This document shows positions 54,108 through 62,936 of a DNA stretch of 64,000 nt, one piece after another. Location: the NCBI RefSeq assembly GCF_026239675.1, contig NZ_JAPIVQ010000005.1, positions 1-64,000 on the forward strand, read 5' to 3'. A program made the position numbers and the translations under genes. Every line of letters starts with the position of its first letter. Within the stretch, counting starts at the first letter, position 1. This stretch comes from Pedobacter sp. PLR. GTDB lineage: Bacteria; Bacteroidota; Bacteroidia; Sphingobacteriales; Sphingobacteriaceae. The notes beneath the pieces are model-generated. The model ran no database searches. It had not been told where the DNA came from and was given only the letters and a program-made list of their open reading frames with translations.

Positions 54108-56372
54108 ATGAAATATTTTGTATGTCTGCTATTAAGCTTAGGATGCATGTTTGCCGGATACGCTCAAACAGGAAAATCTGTTGTCAACTGGCCTGAGTTA
54201 ATAGGGCGTCAGACGATGCAGTGGGACAGTATCAGCACTAACTATTATACAGGTATGATTTTGGGAAATGGCCTGCTTGGAGCCAATATTTATAAAGAAA
54301 ATGATCAAGCAATAAGGTTCGATGTAGGTAGAACTGATGTCGTGGATCAACGGGCAAATCCGGCACAAGGTTTTACCGATGTATTGCTAACGAATGCACG
54401 TTTACCCATTGGCAGAATGACTTTAATCACCTCCGGTAAGATTACCGGTGCTAAAATGGCACTGGATATTTATAATGCCGAAGCAGGGGGAATAATTTAT
54501 ACTACTAAAGGATCAATTAAGTTTAAGTGCTTTGTTGACGCCAATCACAATGTGATTTATATTGAGGCAGTGGGTACTGATGCAGAAAGTAAAACAGCCT
54601 GGGCATGGTTACCTGAGAAAAGTATAACACCAAGAATTTCATTTGGATCTGTTGCAAAAGCTAAGGATTATAAGGAAAACCCAGCCTACAACCTAAGAGA
54701 TACGATTGGTTATTCTTTATGCGAACAAAAGCTGCTCAATAAGGGAGGCTATGCCACCGTTTGGAAATCTGACCGGCATAATGGGAAAAGCATCATGAAG
54801 ATTTCTGTAGGAATGTCAGCAACGGAAAAGGAAAATCCTGTTGGAACTGCTATTGCTGAGTTAAAGCTATTTGATAGTATAGGGTATACAGGTATTGTTC
54901 AGCGTCACAGGAATTGGTGGAATAGTTTTTACAAGAAAAGCTTTATTTCTTTACCTGACCGAAGGTTGGAGAGTTTCTATTGGATTCAAATGTACAAGCT
55001 GGCATCTGCTACACGGGAGGATAAACCCATAATAGATTTAATGGGACCGTGGTTTACCTCACAAACTCCCTGGCCGGCCATTTGGTGGAATTTGAATGTT
55101 CAATTAACTTATTCTCCAATTTATACAGCCAACCATCTTGAACTGAGTAAACCCCTAAATAAGATATTTAATGACAACTTAAAAAATCTGATTGCAAATG
55201 TGCCTGAAAAATGGCAATATAATGCAGCCGCATTAGGACGAATTAGTAGTTATGATCTCGTTTCTCCTCTTAACCAGAAAAACTTAGCAGGTATGCAATT
55301 TGAGCCGGGAAATTTGACCTGGGCATTATATTGTTACCACCAGTACTATACGCATTCACAAAATGAGGTTGAATTGCGAACGAAGTTATATCCGCTGTTA
55401 AAAAGAGCGGTGAATTATCTGATACATTTATTGGAAAAAGATGAAAACGGAATTTTACACTTACCAGTTTCGGCCTCACCTGAATATAAGAATGCAGTGG
55501 ACGCGAATTATTCTCTTGCCGCCCTACGCTGGGGACTGGAGGCGTTAGGTGATATAAATAAATCCATGAATATAAAGGATCAGGATCAGCGAAGATGGGA
55601 GGAGATATTGAAAAATCTGGTTGCATATCCAATAGATAAAACTGGTTTTATGATAGGTAAGGATTTGCCTTTGAACAGTTCTCACAGGCATTATTCACAT
55701 TTGATGATGGTGCATCCCTTCCATACGGTAAATTGGGATCAACAACAGAATAGGAGTCTGATATCAAAATCTCTTGAACATTGGTTGTCCTATAAGGATG
55801 CGCTTGCAGGATTTTCCTTTACAGGAGCGGCTTCAATGTATGCAAACATTGAAAATGGAGATAAGGCCTATCAATGGTTAAATGAATTGTTTGATCGTTT
55901 TATGCAGCCTAATACTTTGTATAGGGAAACCGGTCCGGTAATGGAGACGCCTCTTGCAGCAGCTACCTCAATTCAGGAAATGTTGATCCAGAGCTGGGGA
56001 AATAAAATCAGGATTTTTCCCGCGCTCCCTTCGCAATGGAAAGATGTAGCTTTTGATAATTTGTTGACAGAAGGCGCTTTCCTGATTTCAGCCAAACGGG
56101 AGCAGGGCAAGACTACAATGATTAAGATAAATGCTCAAAAAGGTGGTACATGCGTTTTGCAGACCGACATGGAAATAAAAACAGTCATGTCAAATAAGCG
56201 GAAAAATCTAAAATATTCTATAACCTCATATGAAGGGAAGAGCGTAGTTAACTTAAAAACTATGGCTGGAGAAACAGTACTTCTCTTCCCATCAGAGAAA
56301 TTGACCGATCAACATATTTTACCGGTTAAAGCGACAATTAATAACAATTGGACCTGGGGCCTAAAAAAATAA
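54108..56372 (+). CDS. GH95-like glycoside hydrolase with an atypical active site
   Basis: 754 residues with a signal peptide (MKYFVCLLLSLGCMFAGYAQ). The N-terminal beta domain and the catalytic (alpha/alpha)6 barrel resemble GH95 (alpha-L-fucosidase / alpha-L-galactosidase): MILGNGLLGANIY, WWNLNVQLTYSP (matching the GH95 Asn-x-Asn site), SPEYKNA, HRHYSHLMMVHP and IQEMLIQSWGNKIRIFPALP. In GH95 the general-base Asp lies in a DGNFG-type segment just before the EMLLQS helix; here that segment reads METPLAAATS, so the Asp seems replaced by Glu or lost. It probably acts on a fucosyl or galactosyl side chain in the periplasm, or has new specificity. Confidence 0.72.
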   Translation: MKYFVCLLLSLGCMFAGYAQTGKSVVNWPELIGRQTMQWDSISTNYYTGMILGNGLLGANIYKENDQAIRFDVGRTDVVDQRANPAQGFTDVLLTNARLPIGRMTLITSGKITGAKMALDIYNAEAGGIIYTTKGSIKFKCFVDANHNVIYIEAVGTDAESKTAWAWLPEKSITPRISFGSVAKAKDYKENPAYNLRDTIGYSLCEQKLLNKGGYATVWKSDRHNGKSIMKISVGMSATEKENPVGTAIAELKLFDSIGYTGIVQRHRNWWNSFYKKSFISLPDRRLESFYWIQMYKLASATREDKPIIDLMGPWFTSQTPWPAIWWNLNVQLTYSPIYTANHLELSKPLNKIFNDNLKNLIANVPEKWQYNAAALGRISSYDLVSPLNQKNLAGMQFEPGNLTWALYCYHQYYTHSQNEVELRTKLYPLLKRAVNYLIHLLEKDENGILHLPVSASPEYKNAVDANYSLAALRWGLEALGDINKSMNIKDQDQRRWEEILKNLVAYPIDKTGFMIGKDLPLNSSHRHYSHLMMVHPFHTVNWDQQQNRSLISKSLEHWLSYKDALAGFSFTGAASMYANIENGDKAYQWLNELFDRFMQPNTLYRETGPVMETPLAAATSIQEMLIQSWGNKIRIFPALPSQWKDVAFDNLLTEGAFLISAKREQGKTTMIKINAQKGGTCVLQTDMEIKTVMSNKRKNLKYSITSYEGKSVVNLKTMAGETVLLFPSEKLTDQHILPVKATINNNWTWGLKK

Positions 56373-56532
56373 ACAGAAGGTATAAAGAAGATTCCTTTAA
56401 CAGCATTTGGCTTGGAATCGGACTAATTGAAATTAGCATTAAGCCGCTGGATTTTAAATACGAAGAGTTAATGAAACTACTTGAAGTCCAGCTTTTACCT
56501 ATTAAATAAAATATTAACCATAATAAAAGTCT

Positions 56533-57795
56533 ATGAAATTACTCTCGATAACGATTTGTGCAGTGTTACTAGCTTCCGGTAATTCTTTTGCACAGGAAAA
56601 AAAAATAAGTGCATTTAAGGCAGATACCTATGTGAACGCTAAAATTTCGAAATCCAGGGGACCGAAGGTAAATGTTAAAAACGCCTTTAAACAAGCCGAT
56701 GAACAAGCACTTTTGATGCTTAAGGAAGTAGAGAAGGTTAAGGCCGAAGGTGCGAAAGGAGATTTTGTTACGCCTAGGACTTTGGAAGATGGAAGATTAA
56801 AGCTGGTACCATCACGTGATTGGACCAGTGGTTTTTTTCCTGGTGAACTTTGGTTTTTATATGAATATACCGGTAAAAAGATGTGGATGGAGCAGGCAAA
56901 AATCTACACTGCAATGATTGAAAAAGAACAGTTTAACGGGAAAACTCATGATATGGGCTTTAAAGTGTATTGCAGCGTGGGTACTGGTTACCGCATCACT
57001 AAAGATAAGCACTATGCCGATGTTATTATCCAATCAGCTAAAACACTGGCAACCCGCTTTAATGCAAAAACCGGTGTGATTCGCTCATGGGATCATGGTA
57101 CCGACAAATGGTTAAATCCGGTAATTATTGATAATATGATGAATCTTGAACTTCTTTTTGAGGCGACTAAACTTACTGGTGACTCTTCTTTTTATAAAGT
57201 TGCGGTTAGCCATGCCAATACAACGATAAAGAATCATTTTCGTCCGGACTACAGTTCTTTTCATGTAATTGATTATGACCCTAATACCGGTGCCGTGTTG
57301 AAGAAGAACACCCACCAGGGATATAGTCATGAATCTGCATGGTCACGCGGACAAGCATGGGCATTATATGGTTATACCATGTGTTATCGCTTTACTAAAG
57401 ATCCCGTTTATTTAAAGCAGGCTGAAAATATTGCAGCCTTTATACTTAAGCATAAAAATATGCCAGAAGATCTGATACCTTACTGGGATTATAACGCGCC
57501 AAATATCCCTAATGAGCCACGTGATGCGTCTGCCGCTGCTGTAATTACGTCTGGATTATATGAATTGAGCAGTTATAGCAAAAACAAAACATTCTATCTT
57601 CAGAAAGCAGATGAAATATTGAATAGTCTGAGTACTAGGTATGTATCCCGGGTAGGTGAGAACAAAGGTTTTATTCTTTTGCAAAGTACAGGTTCAAAGC
57701 CTTCAAATAGTGAGGTAAATGTACCATTGTCGTATGCCGACTACTATTACCTGGAAGCATTATTAAGATGTAAAGGATTAAAAGGTAAGTCCTGA
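56533..57795 (+). CDS. GH88 unsaturated glucuronyl hydrolase
   Basis: 420 residues with a signal peptide (to about 20, SFA-QEKK). The (alpha/alpha)6 barrel carries the two catalytic Asp of the family: Asp140 in THDMGFKVY and Asp200 in IIDNMMNLELL, spaced 60 residues as in characterised GH88 enzymes. Also SHESAWSRGQAWALYGY and PRDASAAAV. It removes 4,5-unsaturated uronic acid from oligosaccharides left by polysaccharide lyases, so the PUL should target a uronic-acid polymer first cut by a lyase. Confidence 0.93.
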   Translation: MKLLSITICAVLLASGNSFAQEKKISAFKADTYVNAKISKSRGPKVNVKNAFKQADEQALLMLKEVEKVKAEGAKGDFVTPRTLEDGRLKLVPSRDWTSGFFPGELWFLYEYTGKKMWMEQAKIYTAMIEKEQFNGKTHDMGFKVYCSVGTGYRITKDKHYADVIIQSAKTLATRFNAKTGVIRSWDHGTDKWLNPVIIDNMMNLELLFEATKLTGDSSFYKVAVSHANTTIKNHFRPDYSSFHVIDYDPNTGAVLKKNTHQGYSHESAWSRGQAWALYGYTMCYRFTKDPVYLKQAENIAAFILKHKNMPEDLIPYWDYNAPNIPNEPRDASAAAVITSGLYELSSYSKNKTFYLQKADEILNSLSTRYVSRVGENKGFILLQSTGSKPSNSEVNVPLSYADYYYLEALLRCKGLKGKS

Positions 57796-58028
57796 TGATT
57801 TTCCAATTGAGTCCAAGTAGCTATGATGAATTTTATACTGATAAGTTCTTGAATAGTATCAAGCAACTGAAAGAGCCGGGTGCTCCGGATACTATGCAGG
57901 GAACCCATGTGAACGGTATAATTTCGGCTGATCGGAACAACAATACTGGCATCAAAAGAGCGGCAGATCATGTTTTAATTATGGCGGTAAGTTGTGCACC
58001 AGATGGAGATGAACGGGATAAATCATGA
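57795..58028 (+). pseudogene. S8 (subtilase) peptidase fragment
   Basis: 77 codons starting on the GH88 stop (TGATG). From about residue 30 the frame matches the Bacteroidota S8 peptidase core: MQGTHVNGIISADRNN, then IKRAADHVLIMAV and PDGDERDKS, where the family has HGTHVAGII, ADNVKIMAV and DGDERDK. The catalytic His of HGTH is Gln here, and the frame ends where the family goes on for hundreds of residues. It is a relic, cut at the junction with the sigma-factor relic. Confidence 0.75.
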
Positions 58029-58210
58029 CACTTTTCATGCCATTATTGCTGCAATAGCCCGTTACAAGATCATGGCAAAAATGGCAGGCAATATTTGTTC
58101 AGGCGCTCCCCGAAAAATGTCTGCTCGTATTCAGGATGAGTAGGGAAATCGGTTTAACCGATAAGCAAATTGCGAAAAATATTGACCTATCTAAAAAAAC
58201 GTCGAGGCCC
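58029..58210 (+). pseudogene. Relic of the FecI sigma factor gene
   Basis: Two blocks match the FecI gene at 46882. 58029-58092 matches about 47100-47164, including an exact run of 34 bases from CGTTACAAGATCATGG. 58098-58210 matches about 47278-47392, including 25 exact bases from GCTCGTATTCAGG. The roughly 115 bases between the blocks in the parent are missing, and the start and region 2 are gone. It cannot make a sigma factor. Confidence 0.9.
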
Positions 58211-58211
58211 T

Positions 58212-58245
58212 AATTAATAATAATTGGACCTCGGTTTAAAAAGTA
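58212..58245 (+). pseudogene. Relic of the 3' end of a GH95-like gene
   Basis: AATTAATAA-T-AATTGGACCT followed by CGGTTTAAAAAG matches the last codons of the GH95-like gene near 56337-56370 (NNNWTWGLKK). Only this tail remains, directly after the sigma relic and 26 bases before the DUF2264 start. Confidence 0.7.
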
Positions 58246-58270
58246 TTGTTAACCAATAAAATAAATAAAA

Positions 58271-59533
58271 ATGATTAAAGGTATCAAGACCTATGGAACT
58301 TTATTTTTGATTGTGATCAGTTTTTTTAGCTATTCGCAAATTAAAAGTAAAAAAAGAACCATCATAAACAGCAATAAGACGGGATTGGAAGATCGAGCGT
58401 ACTGGTGCAACCTTGCAGTGAAAATTGCTTACCCTGTTATTCATAATCTGGCTAAAGGTACCTTGAAGAAAAATATGCCCTTGGAAGTGGCACCTCATTA
58501 TGCTAAACAGGTTGAAAAGGTAACTTATATGGAGGCGGTAGGCAGAACCATGGCGGGCCTTGCGCCATGGCTTTCATTGCCGGATGATGAAACCAGTGAG
58601 GGCAATCTTCGGAAAAAACTGAGAACAGAATTAATTAAAGGCCTTTCCAATGCAGTAGATCCGGCAAGTCCGGATTATCTTAATTTCAGAACAGATTATC
58701 AGCCAATTGTAGATGCGGCATTTATTGCTCATGCGTTTCTTCGTGCTCCAAAAGCACTATGGGAACCTTTGGATGAACTGACAAAAAAGAGATTTGTTGA
58801 GGAATTTAAATCATTACGTAATCGTAAAGCATATTATAACAATTGGCTGCTATTTTCGGGCATCACAGAGGCTTTTCTGTTATCTGTTAATGAACAGTAT
58901 GATCCGGCGAGGCTTGATATAGCCTATAACAAAATAAAGGAATGGTATGCCGGAGATGGCTGGTATAATGATGGTCCTGGATTTGTCATGGATTATTACA
59001 ATGATTTTGTCATTCAACCGATGACCGTTGATATGCTAAGGGTGATGTCGAAGAATGGACTTGCAAATGCAAAAGAATACGAAGTTGCAGTGCAGCGTAT
59101 GGTGCGTCACTCAACTTTCATCGAACGGCTTATTTCCCCGGAAGGAACTTATCCGGTTTTCGGCAGGTCAATAACTTATCGTTTGGCTGCATTCCAATCG
59201 TTGGGGCAGATATCCTTATTAAAGAAATTACCAAAGGAGATTAAACCGGCTCAGGTACGATGTGCTTTAACAAAAGTAATGGTCAATATGTTTGATAAGG
59301 TACCTGGTAATTTTGATGCGAATGGCTGGTTACAACTTGGTTTTGTTGGTCATCAGCCGGAGGTAGCAGATACTTACACGTCAACTGGGAGCTTGTACAT
59401 GTGTACTTTGGGTTTTTTGCCCTTAGGTTTGTCCGCTGATGATTCATTTTGGTCGGACGGAGCCGAGGAATGGACTTCCTTAAAGGCCTGGAACGGAAAA
59501 ATGTTCGATAAAGACCATAAGCTTGAAAATTAA
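58271..59533 (+). CDS. DUF2264 family protein, probable PUL glycoside hydrolase
   Basis: 420 residues with a signal peptide (LFLIVISFFSYSQ). Family motifs: EVAPHYAKQVEKVTYMEAVGR-type start of the domain near 75, MAGLAPWLSLPDDE, DYQPIVDAAFIAHAFLRAP, NNWLLFSGITEAFLL and GDGWYNDGPGFVMDYYNDFV. DUF2264 proteins occur in PULs for uronic-acid glycans and, from memory, some are placed in GH154 as beta-glucuronidases. With the GH88 enzyme this fits a glucuronate-bearing substrate. It is flanked by gene relics on both sides, as if it had been inserted into, or survived from, a duplicated regulatory region. Confidence 0.85.
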   Translation: MIKGIKTYGTLFLIVISFFSYSQIKSKKRTIINSNKTGLEDRAYWCNLAVKIAYPVIHNLAKGTLKKNMPLEVAPHYAKQVEKVTYMEAVGRTMAGLAPWLSLPDDETSEGNLRKKLRTELIKGLSNAVDPASPDYLNFRTDYQPIVDAAFIAHAFLRAPKALWEPLDELTKKRFVEEFKSLRNRKAYYNNWLLFSGITEAFLLSVNEQYDPARLDIAYNKIKEWYAGDGWYNDGPGFVMDYYNDFVIQPMTVDMLRVMSKNGLANAKEYEVAVQRMVRHSTFIERLISPEGTYPVFGRSITYRLAAFQSLGQISLLKKLPKEIKPAQVRCALTKVMVNMFDKVPGNFDANGWLQLGFVGHQPEVADTYTSTGSLYMCTLGFLPLGLSADDSFWSDGAEEWTSLKAWNGKMFDKDHKLEN

Positions 59534-59534
59534 A

Positions 59535-59621
59535 GCTGAACTAACCGGGAACATTCACTTTAAAATTGAAGGAAGGAGGATTATTTATAATGGAATGACT
59601 TTACGTCAAATGAAAAAATAA
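59535..59621 (+). pseudogene. Relic of the 3' end of a FecR anti-sigma gene
   Basis: The frame reads AELTGNIHFKIEGRRII and then a short new tail ending in TAA at 59619-59621. It matches the FecR C-terminus at 48613-48672 (ELAGGVHFKIEGRRIIVMK) in both protein and bases (GAAGGAAGGAGGATTATT against GAGGGAAGGAGGATCATT). Nothing upstream of this tail survives; the DUF2264 stop is 2 bases away. Confidence 0.85.
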
Positions 59622-59659
59622 CCTGGATCCCGACTGCAATCGGGTCCAGGCAAAATTTT
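59622..59659 (+). promoter_or_regulatory. Hairpin in the susC2 leader
   Basis: CCTGGATCCCGA (59622-59633), loop CTGCAA, TCGGGTCCAGG (59640-59650): 11 paired bases with one bulged T, followed by CAAAATTTTG. It takes the same place, between the FecR tail and susC, as the hairpin at 48682-48750. Confidence 0.6.
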
Positions 59660-59719
59660 GGGATTACCACTCAAAAAAAGTAGAAACAATCATCAACAAT
59701 AAACCCAATAACCAAATGT

Positions 59720-62700
59720 ATGAATTTTTACCATCTATTTAGCTCCAAGCATCCCGCTTGCAGATCCAGGCAAATACGACGTATTGTGAAGCTGACCGTC
59801 ATTTTATGGGTCACTTTCTTACTACAGGCTAGTGCTTCAAGTTTTGCGCATAGGATTATTCCCTTACGGGGTTCTCAAAATCGTTCAGTATCAGGTATAA
59901 TAACAGATATCAAGGGAGGGATATTACCTGGTGTAACAGTGTCAGTAAAAGCCAATTCTAAAATTGGGACAACAACTGATTTAAATGGACGGTACATATT
60001 AAATGTTCCTGAAGGTGCCGTGCTGATCTTCTCTATGTTGAGCTATAAAAAGCAAGAAATAGCGGTAGGTAACAAAAAGACTATTGACGTCACTTTACTG
60101 GAGTCGGATGATGCCCTTGATGAAGTTGTAGTAACGGCTTTTGGTAATGTGCAGAAAAAGAGCGATTTAATAGGCGCGGTGACGACGATCTCTCCCAAAG
60201 ACCTTAAAGTTCCATCCAGTAACCTGACAACTGCTCTACAAGGCAGGATTGCAGGGATAGTTTCCTTTCAAAGAAGTGGTGAACCAGGTATGGACAATGC
60301 CGATTTCTTTATCAGAGGGCTTGGTACTTTCGGCGTGAACCAAAGACCATTGATCCTTATTGATAATATGGAGGTAACTATTGATCAGTTGGCCAGGATA
60401 CCACCAGATGATATTGCTAGTTTTTCGATATTAAAAGATGCTACGGCATCGGCTGTTTATGGCTCAAGGGGGGCTAATGGCGTGATTCTAGTCACCACAA
60501 AAATTGGTGTCGAAGGACCTGCAAAAATAAGCTTCAGAATGGAGCAACGTGTTTCATCAGCAACCGAAAAGCTTAAAATTTCGGATCCGGTCACTTTTAT
60601 GAAAATGAACAATGAAGCGCTGTTAACCAGAGATCCTTTGGCTGTTACTCCATATTCTGATGAAAAGATAGCGATGACCGAAGCCGGTGCGGATCCAATC
60701 CTTTATCCGGCTGTAGATTGGCTAAGTATGATTACAAAAGATCGTACCACAACTCAAAACTATAGTTTGAGCGTGACCGGAGGAGGAAGTTTGGCTACCT
60801 ATGCAGTGAGCGGAAGCTTAACTCAGGATAATGGACTGCTTAAAGTAAATCCGATCAATAACTTCAATACCAACGTTGATTATAAAACGTATAACCTGCG
60901 TAGCAACATTAATTTTAACCTCACAAAATCTACACAACTAATGGTGCGAACCATAGGTAATTTTCAAACCTATAATGGTCCGCCAATTACCGGTGGACAA
61001 GCATTTACACAGGCAATTAGTGCAAATCCGGTATTATTTCAACCGGTTTATCAGCCAGGTCCCCAACAATCTTATATCAAACATCCGCTTTTTGGTAATT
61101 ATGGTAATGGAGATTATGCCAATCCGTATGCTAATGTAGTTAGAGGATACCAGCAGCGGAATACCAATAACATGCAGATCCAGCTGGAAGCAAAACAAGA
61201 TCTATCATCCATTATTACAGAGGGCTTAAAATTCAGGTCGCTTGCCAACATAACCAGAACATCCGAGTATCAGATTTTGAGACAATATAGCCCTTTCTAT
61301 TATACGCCAGCTCAAATAGACAGCAAAACAGGAGCTTATACCTTTACCAACATAAATCCAAATACCGGGACTGAAACACTTGATTTCTCCTCTACTGGCA
61401 GGGGGCTTTCGGCCTTGTTTTACATGGAAAATGCATTTAATTATAACCGTACTTTTAGCGATAAACATACAGTTAGCGGGATGGCTATTACTACCATAAG
61501 GAATAATATCACCCAGCCTAATGGAGAAGATTTTACATTGTTAAATACTTTGCCCTTCAGAAATGCAAGTTTCTCCGGCAGTTTCACCTATGCCTACGAC
61601 AATCGGTATCATTTTCAGTTTGCATTTGGATACAATGGATCTGAACGCTTTGATGTAAAATACCGTTGGGGATTTTTTCCATCGGCCGGAGTTGCATGGA
61701 CGATTCATAATGAGCAGTTTATGCAGTCTTTAAAAGATGTGGTCAGCACCCTCAGGTTTAGGGCTACCTATGGTTTAGTTGGTAATGACGCGATTTCTGA
61801 TGAACGTTTCTTTTATCTTTCCGATGTAAACTTAAATAACTCGGCTAAGGCCTATTCATTTGGGATGCCGGGAAGCTTGTATACCGTTAATGGCGTGACC
61901 ACAAACAGGTATGCAAATCCAACAGTCCGCTGGGAAAAATCGCGACAAACCAACCTGGGGCTGGACCTGGGTTTATTTAAGAACACATTCAACCTTACGG
62001 TAGATGCCTATCGACAGGATCGTAGTGATATTATTCAGACAAGAGCATCTTTACCGGCCGCTTTAGGTTTAGCACAAGTTCCACTGGCGAACCTCGGAAA
62101 ATACAGAAGCGAGGGGGTGGATGCCGAAGCTACCTACAATTATACAGTCAACAACGACCTATGGTTTCAGGGTAGAGGTACTTTTACTTTTGCCAGAGGG
62201 GAATATGTCAAGTTTGAAGAACCTTATTACAATTATTCTTATTTAAGCCGTATAGGTTTACCCACCTCTCAACAACGTGGTTACATCGCTGAGCGCTTGT
62301 TTACGGATGATAATGAGGTTTTTAATAGCCCGACACAAGCTTTTGGTTCCTCTGTAAAAGGGGGAGATATTAAATACCTGGATGTAAATGGTGATGGCGT
62401 AATCAATGCTGATGATCAGGTTCCTATCGGGTATCCAACAACCCCGCAAATCAATTATGGTTTTGGTTTGTCTACCGGCTATAAGAATTTTGATGTCTCA
62501 TTTTTCTTCTCAGGAATAGGAAAAACATCATTGTTTATCAATCCTTCCGCTATTGCCCCATTCGGTTCTGTTTTGGCACCTAAGGCCGTATTGAAAGAGA
62601 TTGCTGATAGTCATTGGACAGAAGAAAACCAGGACATTTATGCAATGTGGCCAAGATTAAGTTCTACAGCTTTAGCTAATAACACACAGACCAGTACCTA

Positions 62701-62929
62701 CTGGATCCGCAACGGATCTTTCCTAAGGTTAAAACAAGTTGAAGTAGGGTATAAACTAAACCCTGCATTTACCAGACGTATCTACATCGAAGGTTTGAGA
62801 TTTTATGTTAGTGCAACCAACCTGTTCAAGGTAAGTTCATTTGATTCATGGGATCCTGAAATGGGTGGTAATGGATTAGCCTATCCCCTTCAAAAAGTGT
62901 TCAATATGGGCATATTTTTAACCCTTTAA
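59720..62929 (+). CDS. SusC/RagA TonB-dependent glycan transporter lacking an STN domain
   Basis: 1069 residues. The N-terminus (MNFYHLFSSK) resembles that of the first SusC (MIFYNLIRHG). A membrane-targeting segment (LTVILWVTFLLQASASSFAH) leads directly, after HRIIPLRGSQNR, to the carboxypeptidase-regulatory-like domain (SVSGIITDIKGGILPGVTV); the about 70-residue STN domain of the first SusC is absent. The plug (FSILKDATASAVYGSRGANG) and barrel are complete. It imports oligosaccharides with the SusD encoded 8 bases downstream. Without STN it cannot signal to a FecR, in agreement with the FecI/FecR relics upstream. Confidence 0.95.
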   Translation: MNFYHLFSSKHPACRSRQIRRIVKLTVILWVTFLLQASASSFAHRIIPLRGSQNRSVSGIITDIKGGILPGVTVSVKANSKIGTTTDLNGRYILNVPEGAVLIFSMLSYKKQEIAVGNKKTIDVTLLESDDALDEVVVTAFGNVQKKSDLIGAVTTISPKDLKVPSSNLTTALQGRIAGIVSFQRSGEPGMDNADFFIRGLGTFGVNQRPLILIDNMEVTIDQLARIPPDDIASFSILKDATASAVYGSRGANGVILVTTKIGVEGPAKISFRMEQRVSSATEKLKISDPVTFMKMNNEALLTRDPLAVTPYSDEKIAMTEAGADPILYPAVDWLSMITKDRTTTQNYSLSVTGGGSLATYAVSGSLTQDNGLLKVNPINNFNTNVDYKTYNLRSNINFNLTKSTQLMVRTIGNFQTYNGPPITGGQAFTQAISANPVLFQPVYQPGPQQSYIKHPLFGNYGNGDYANPYANVVRGYQQRNTNNMQIQLEAKQDLSSIITEGLKFRSLANITRTSEYQILRQYSPFYYTPAQIDSKTGAYTFTNINPNTGTETLDFSSTGRGLSALFYMENAFNYNRTFSDKHTVSGMAITTIRNNITQPNGEDFTLLNTLPFRNASFSGSFTYAYDNRYHFQFAFGYNGSERFDVKYRWGFFPSAGVAWTIHNEQFMQSLKDVVSTLRFRATYGLVGNDAISDERFFYLSDVNLNNSAKAYSFGMPGSLYTVNGVTTNRYANPTVRWEKSRQTNLGLDLGLFKNTFNLTVDAYRQDRSDIIQTRASLPAALGLAQVPLANLGKYRSEGVDAEATYNYTVNNDLWFQGRGTFTFARGEYVKFEEPYYNYSYLSRIGLPTSQQRGYIAERLFTDDNEVFNSPTQAFGSSVKGGDIKYLDVNGDGVINADDQVPIGYPTTPQINYGFGLSTGYKNFDVSFFFSGIGKTSLFINPSAIAPFGSVLAPKAVLKEIADSHWTEENQDIYAMWPRLSSTALANNTQTSTYWIRNGSFLRLKQVEVGYKLNPAFTRRIYIEGLRFYVSATNLFKVSSFDSWDPEMGGNGLAYPLQKVFNMGIFLTL

Positions 62930-62936
62930 TTTATTG

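Noticed and set aside
56367..56509. Open plus frame after the GH95-like gene
   Set aside because: About 47 codons without a start codon and no family match; it could be another relic but cannot be supported.
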